Shown: in pieces, positions 22,929 to 24,941 of the stretch | Position numbering within the stretch: the first letter of the stretch is position 1 | How the letters are laid out: the number at the start of each line of letters is the position of its first letter | Assembly (NCBI GenBank): GCA_028866155.1 | Contig: JAGWIT010000008.1 | Coordinates: 1-24,941, forward strand | Origin: Patescibacteria group bacterium | Lineage (GTDB): Bacteria; Patescibacteriota; Minisyncoccia; Phycocordibacterales; SBAW01 | DNA: 24,941 nucleotides | Reading direction: 5' to 3' | Position numbers and translations under genes: made by a program | The notes under the pieces: generated by a model | Databases searched by the model: none | What the model saw: the letters and a program-made list of their open reading frames with translations, nothing else | Told to the model about the DNA's origin: nothing

Positions 22929-24248
22929 ATGTTCAGATATGCGCGGCGGATCGCAGCCGTATTTCTTTTCTTCTTGTTCGCCGGCGTCAGTATTGTTTTA
23001 ATATCGGCACTCCATACACAGGCGCAAACTGCGCCTTCTGCTATCCAAAGCCAAATAGATCAAACGAATGCGCAAATAAAGCAGTTGCAGGCCGATATAG
23101 CAAAGCTCCAGACTGAACTCAACGCAACCACGGCTCAAAAACAGACGCTCCAAAACGCCATCAATGCGCTTACTCTCAACATACAAAAGCTCCAAAAAAG
23201 CATCGCACTGACTCAGACGCAGATAACGCAAAAGGACGACCAGATAGGAATGCTTGCAACAAATATATCGACTACTTCCGACGAGATAACACAGATGGAG
23301 GGCAATGTTGCCGACTCTCTGCGCGAGCTTGATGCGCTTGATTATGAATCGCCGGTCATTGCGCTCCTCACCGGCGGCACCCTGTCGTCTTTTTTTGACC
23401 AATCGGCATCGCTCGACACGGTGCGCACCAGTTTGGAAAACAAGATAATTGAACTGAGTTCGCTTAAAACCGACCTGCAGTCCAGCAAGACGGCCGCACA
23501 GCAAAAGCGCGACGAGCTTGCCGCGCTTCAGCAAAATCTCAACGACCAAAAGCAGGGGCTTGCCATCTCTCGAGATTCGCAAACGACGCTCTTGGCACAA
23601 ACCAAAAATCAAGAATCCGCCTACCAGGCGCAGATAGCGCAAAAAAAAGCGCAGGAGGCGCAGTTCGAGAGCGACCTCGAGAACTTCGAATCAAAACTCA
23701 ATTTAAAATTCAGCGCGGGGAGCCTGCCGCCGTCGGGACCGGGCACCTTGCAGTGGCCGCTCGCCAACATACGCATCACTCAATACTTCGGCAATACCGA
23801 TTTTGCCACGCAGAATCCGCAAATTTATAGCGGCCACGGACATAGCGGCGTGGACCTCGCGGCAAGCCCCGGCACGCCGGTCATGGCCGTGCGCGAAGGG
23901 GTAGTGCTCGGCACCGGCAATACCGACCTCACCTGCTCGGGGGCTTCTTTCGGCAAATGGGTCTTTATCAAGCATGACAACGGCCTCTCGACGCTTTACG
24001 CGCATCTAGCGACCATTTTGGTATCACAGGGACAAACGGTCACGACAGGGCAGTTGATAGCCTACTCCGACACCACCGGCTACGCGACTGGTCCGCACCT
24101 CCACTTCGGCGTATATGCTTCGGCCGGTTCGGAAATCGCCTCCTTCCCAAGCTCAAGCTGCAAAGGCAAAGTCTATACGATGCCAGTTGGGGACCTTTCG
24201 GCCTACTTAAACCCACTCTCGTATCTCCCGCCAGTCCCGGGGCGATAA
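22929..24248 (+). CDS. Coiled-coil murein hydrolase of family M23 (EnvC-like)
   Basis: The 439-residue protein has a signal peptide or anchor (about residues 8-28, with an AQA site near 32). A long Gln-rich coiled coil follows in two blocks (about 38-130 and 165-250), then a C-terminal LytM/M23 domain. Zinc and catalytic residues are present: HSGVD near 305-309, YAH and HLHF near 390-393, so the domain should be an active endopeptidase that cuts peptidoglycan cross-bridges. This differs from E. coli EnvC, whose LytM domain is inactive and works as an activator. Coiled coil plus M23 is typical of division-linked hydrolases. Location beside the lipid II and FtsW genes suits a role in cell separation, by inference. 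Confidence 0.92.
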   Translation: MFRYARRIAAVFLFFLFAGVSIVLISALHTQAQTAPSAIQSQIDQTNAQIKQLQADIAKLQTELNATTAQKQTLQNAINALTLNIQKLQKSIALTQTQITQKDDQIGMLATNISTTSDEITQMEGNVADSLRELDALDYESPVIALLTGGTLSSFFDQSASLDTVRTSLENKIIELSSLKTDLQSSKTAAQQKRDELAALQQNLNDQKQGLAISRDSQTTLLAQTKNQESAYQAQIAQKKAQEAQFESDLENFESKLNLKFSAGSLPPSGPGTLQWPLANIRITQYFGNTDFATQNPQIYSGHGHSGVDLAASPGTPVMAVREGVVLGTGNTDLTCSGASFGKWVFIKHDNGLSTLYAHLATILVSQGQTVTTGQLIAYSDTTGYATGPHLHFGVYASAGSEIASFPSSSCKGKVYTMPVGDLSAYLNPLSYLPPVPGR

Positions 24249-24371
24249 ACATTTTTATCCCCAGAGGGGCCTGTTAAAGCGAGACGAAAGGCTCATACTT
24301 AAGAGGCGGGACCTGCGCGAGCTGGGGGAGGTCGACCCGCATAATGCCATTTCCGTAATTCACAAAAAAAT
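24249..24371. other. Intergenic region with nested hairpin and start-less open frame
   Basis: This 123-base gap has no promoter I can support. GCGGG (24306-24310) pairs with CCCGC (24336-24340), ACCT (24311-24314) with AGGT (24329-24332), and a GC-GCGA-GC hairpin with a GNRA-type loop sits inside, which could be a structured leader RNA. Alternatively, one frame is open from 24211 and ends with a TGA (24373-24375) that overlaps the next ATG in ATGA fashion. It codes a charged segment including DERLILKRRDLRELGEV but has no ATG, GTG or TTG start. Either reading is tentative. Confidence 0.3.
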
Positions 24372-24599
24372 ATGAAAGCGCTTCATATGATAGCATTTAT
24401 CCTCCTAGTTATCGGCGGCCTCAACTGGGGGTTTATCGGCATTGGCAATTTTGCCGGCGCCAACTTGAATGTTGTCAACCTTATCCTTGGATCGTGGCCG
24501 TCGTTAGAATGGATAGTGTACGTGCTGGTCGGCCTCTCGGCCGTCTGGATCGCTATCGGCCATCGAAAGGACTGCAAGATGTGCTCCGTGTCGATGTAA
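24372..24599 (+). CDS. DUF378-like small membrane protein
   Basis: The 75-residue protein has two membrane segments (about residues 5-27 and 44-63), the first containing VIGGLNWGFIGI and the second IVYVLVGLSAVWI. This GGLNWGL...IVY.LVG pattern is that of the DUF378 family, whose function is unknown. The C-terminus HRKDCKMCSVSM carries a CxxC pair that is not part of the usual DUF378 core as I know it, and could bind metal or form a disulfide. The gene is followed by a terminator. No Shine-Dalgarno precedes the ATG, only an A-run (24363-24370). Confidence 0.8.
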   Translation: MKALHMIAFILLVIGGLNWGFIGIGNFAGANLNVVNLILGSWPSLEWIVYVLVGLSAVWIAIGHRKDCKMCSVSM

Positions 24600-24623
24600 T
24601 CTCGGCGGACGCGACATGCAGAC

Positions 24624-24653
24624 AAAAACCCTTCCCGCAATGGGGGGTTTTTT
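24624..24653 (+). terminator. Intrinsic terminator after the DUF378 gene
   Basis: AAAAACCC (24624-24631) pairs with GGGTTTTT (24645-24652); an inner CCC/GGG pair closes the loop GCAAT with a two-base bulge. T-rich sequence follows. Confidence 0.85.
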
Positions 24654-24682
24654 GTTTTTTCTTTTTTAAAAAAGAGGCACTA

Positions 24683-24691
24683 TGGTATGAT
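24683..24691 (+). promoter_or_regulatory. Extended -10 promoter of the interrupted ABC gene
   Basis: TG-G-TATGAT is followed by 9 bases and the ATG at 24701, giving at most a 2-3 base leader. No good -35 box is seen. Confidence 0.45.
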
Positions 24692-24700
24692 TGATTTTTT

Positions 24701-24838
24701 ATGAATGCCATTGCCGTTTCTCAATTGCAAAAAACCTACAGCACCGGCGTCGAAGCCCTCAAAGGGATCAGCCTCACCGTGGGGGAGGGGGATTCCTATA
24801 CTGAGAGCGTACCACTACATGGTACGCTTTTTTTGTGA
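24701..24838 (+). pseudogene. N-terminal remnant of an ABC transporter ATPase
   Basis: The first 31 codons read MNAIAVSQLQKTYSTGVEAL and then KGISLTVGEGD, a clear start of an ABC-2 type transporter ATP-binding subunit. The next residues should be FFALLGPNGAGKST (Walker A). Instead, from 24794 the frame continues SYTESVPLHGTLFL and stops at 24836-24838, with no resemblance to an ATPase. A strong terminator hairpin lies within these last codons. Either the gene is interrupted by an inserted element, or two unrelated sequences were joined during assembly. As it stands, the product cannot bind ATP. Confidence 0.8.
24806..24834 (+). terminator. Perfect terminator hairpin next to the ABC break point
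   Basis: AGCGTACCA (24806-24814) pairs perfectly with TGGTACGCT (24820-24828) around CTACA, followed by a run of T to 24834. It begins 12 bases after the last base that still matches an ABC ATPase. It may be a natural terminator, or a hairpin at the end of an inserted element. Confidence 0.85.
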
Positions 24839-24941
24839 GTGGCCATCAGCGGGGGCTTAGACTTCAAGTCTCTTTAAAAACATATGGTCTCACGAAAAAA
24901 CCTTTCGTGCTGCGGATAATCTAGTTGTGGCTCGGCCACGA
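24839..24941. other. Hairpin-rich sequence of unknown origin at the window edge
   Basis: Several inverted repeats follow one another: AGACT-TCA-AGTCT near 24869-24881, CACGAAA-AAACC-TTTCGTG near 24891-24909, and TTGTGGC-TCG-GCCACGA at 24925-24941. An outer pairing of GTGAG (24835-24839) with CTCAC is also possible. On the minus strand one frame is open from the window edge to a TAA at 24876-24874 and codes AEPQLDYPQHERFFRETICF, which could be the C-terminus of a gene extending beyond the window. I do not recognise it. Confidence 0.35.

Noticed and set aside
24835..24910. tRNA-like fold with a CTTCAAG loop, considered as tRNA-Sec
   Set aside because: The anticodon-like stem has only 3-5 pairs, no TTCGA-type T loop or acceptor stem of proper length can be drawn, and no CCA end is present.

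Overview
The window is a dense, entirely plus-strand stretch of bacterial chromosome. The content suggests a Candidate Phyla Radiation bacterium (Patescibacteria, probably of the Parcubacteria type). The reasons are small housekeeping proteins, an archaeal-type AspRS, a membrane-anchored baseplate-J-like protein of a kind I associate with these genomes, few Shine-Dalgarno sequences, and many promoters whose -10 box lies only 6-8 bases before the start codon. This assignment is inference from content; no rRNA gene is present.

Layout. (1) 90-1406: a membrane-anchored beta-rich surface protein. (2) 1505-5530: the classic infA-rpmJ-rpsM-rpsK-rpsD-rpoA-rplQ-rplM-rpsI translation/transcription operon, with a consensus promoter inside a 20-base palindrome in front and a terminator behind. 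(3) 5622-8078: grpE-dnaK with its own promoter and terminator, then an ABC exporter broken near its 3' end by a 5-base tandem duplication, then dnaJ and a 25-codon peptide ORF. (4) 11295-13621: trpS and an archaeal-type aspS. (5) 13687-14810: an orphan zinc-ribbon gene with its own promoter, Shine-Dalgarno and terminator, and an AT-rich serine hydrolase gene. (6) 14836-22919: one tight eight-gene operon of M29 aminopeptidase, scpA, scpB, D,D-carboxypeptidase, mraY, ftsW, murG and gltX, joining chromosome segregation to cell-wall synthesis. (7) 22929-24599: a coiled-coil M23 murein hydrolase and a small DUF378-like membrane protein. (8) 24701-end: the first 31 codons of an ABC ATPase, abruptly replaced by unrelated hairpin-rich sequence with a strong terminator.

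The signals that gene calls do not explain are these. A two-part motif, GAGTTTACGA followed 6-7 bases later by TATAARAAR, stands directly before rpsM, rplQ and rpsI, with a weaker copy before the 25-codon ORF. A -10 box spaced for leaderless transcription precedes at least six genes. A palindrome covers the -35 box of the ribosomal-protein operon. Two ABC genes are broken in different ways, one of them apparently by an insertion or an assembly junction at the right edge.

No CRISPR array, tRNA, rRNA or complete mobile element was found. No long minus-strand reading frame looks real.
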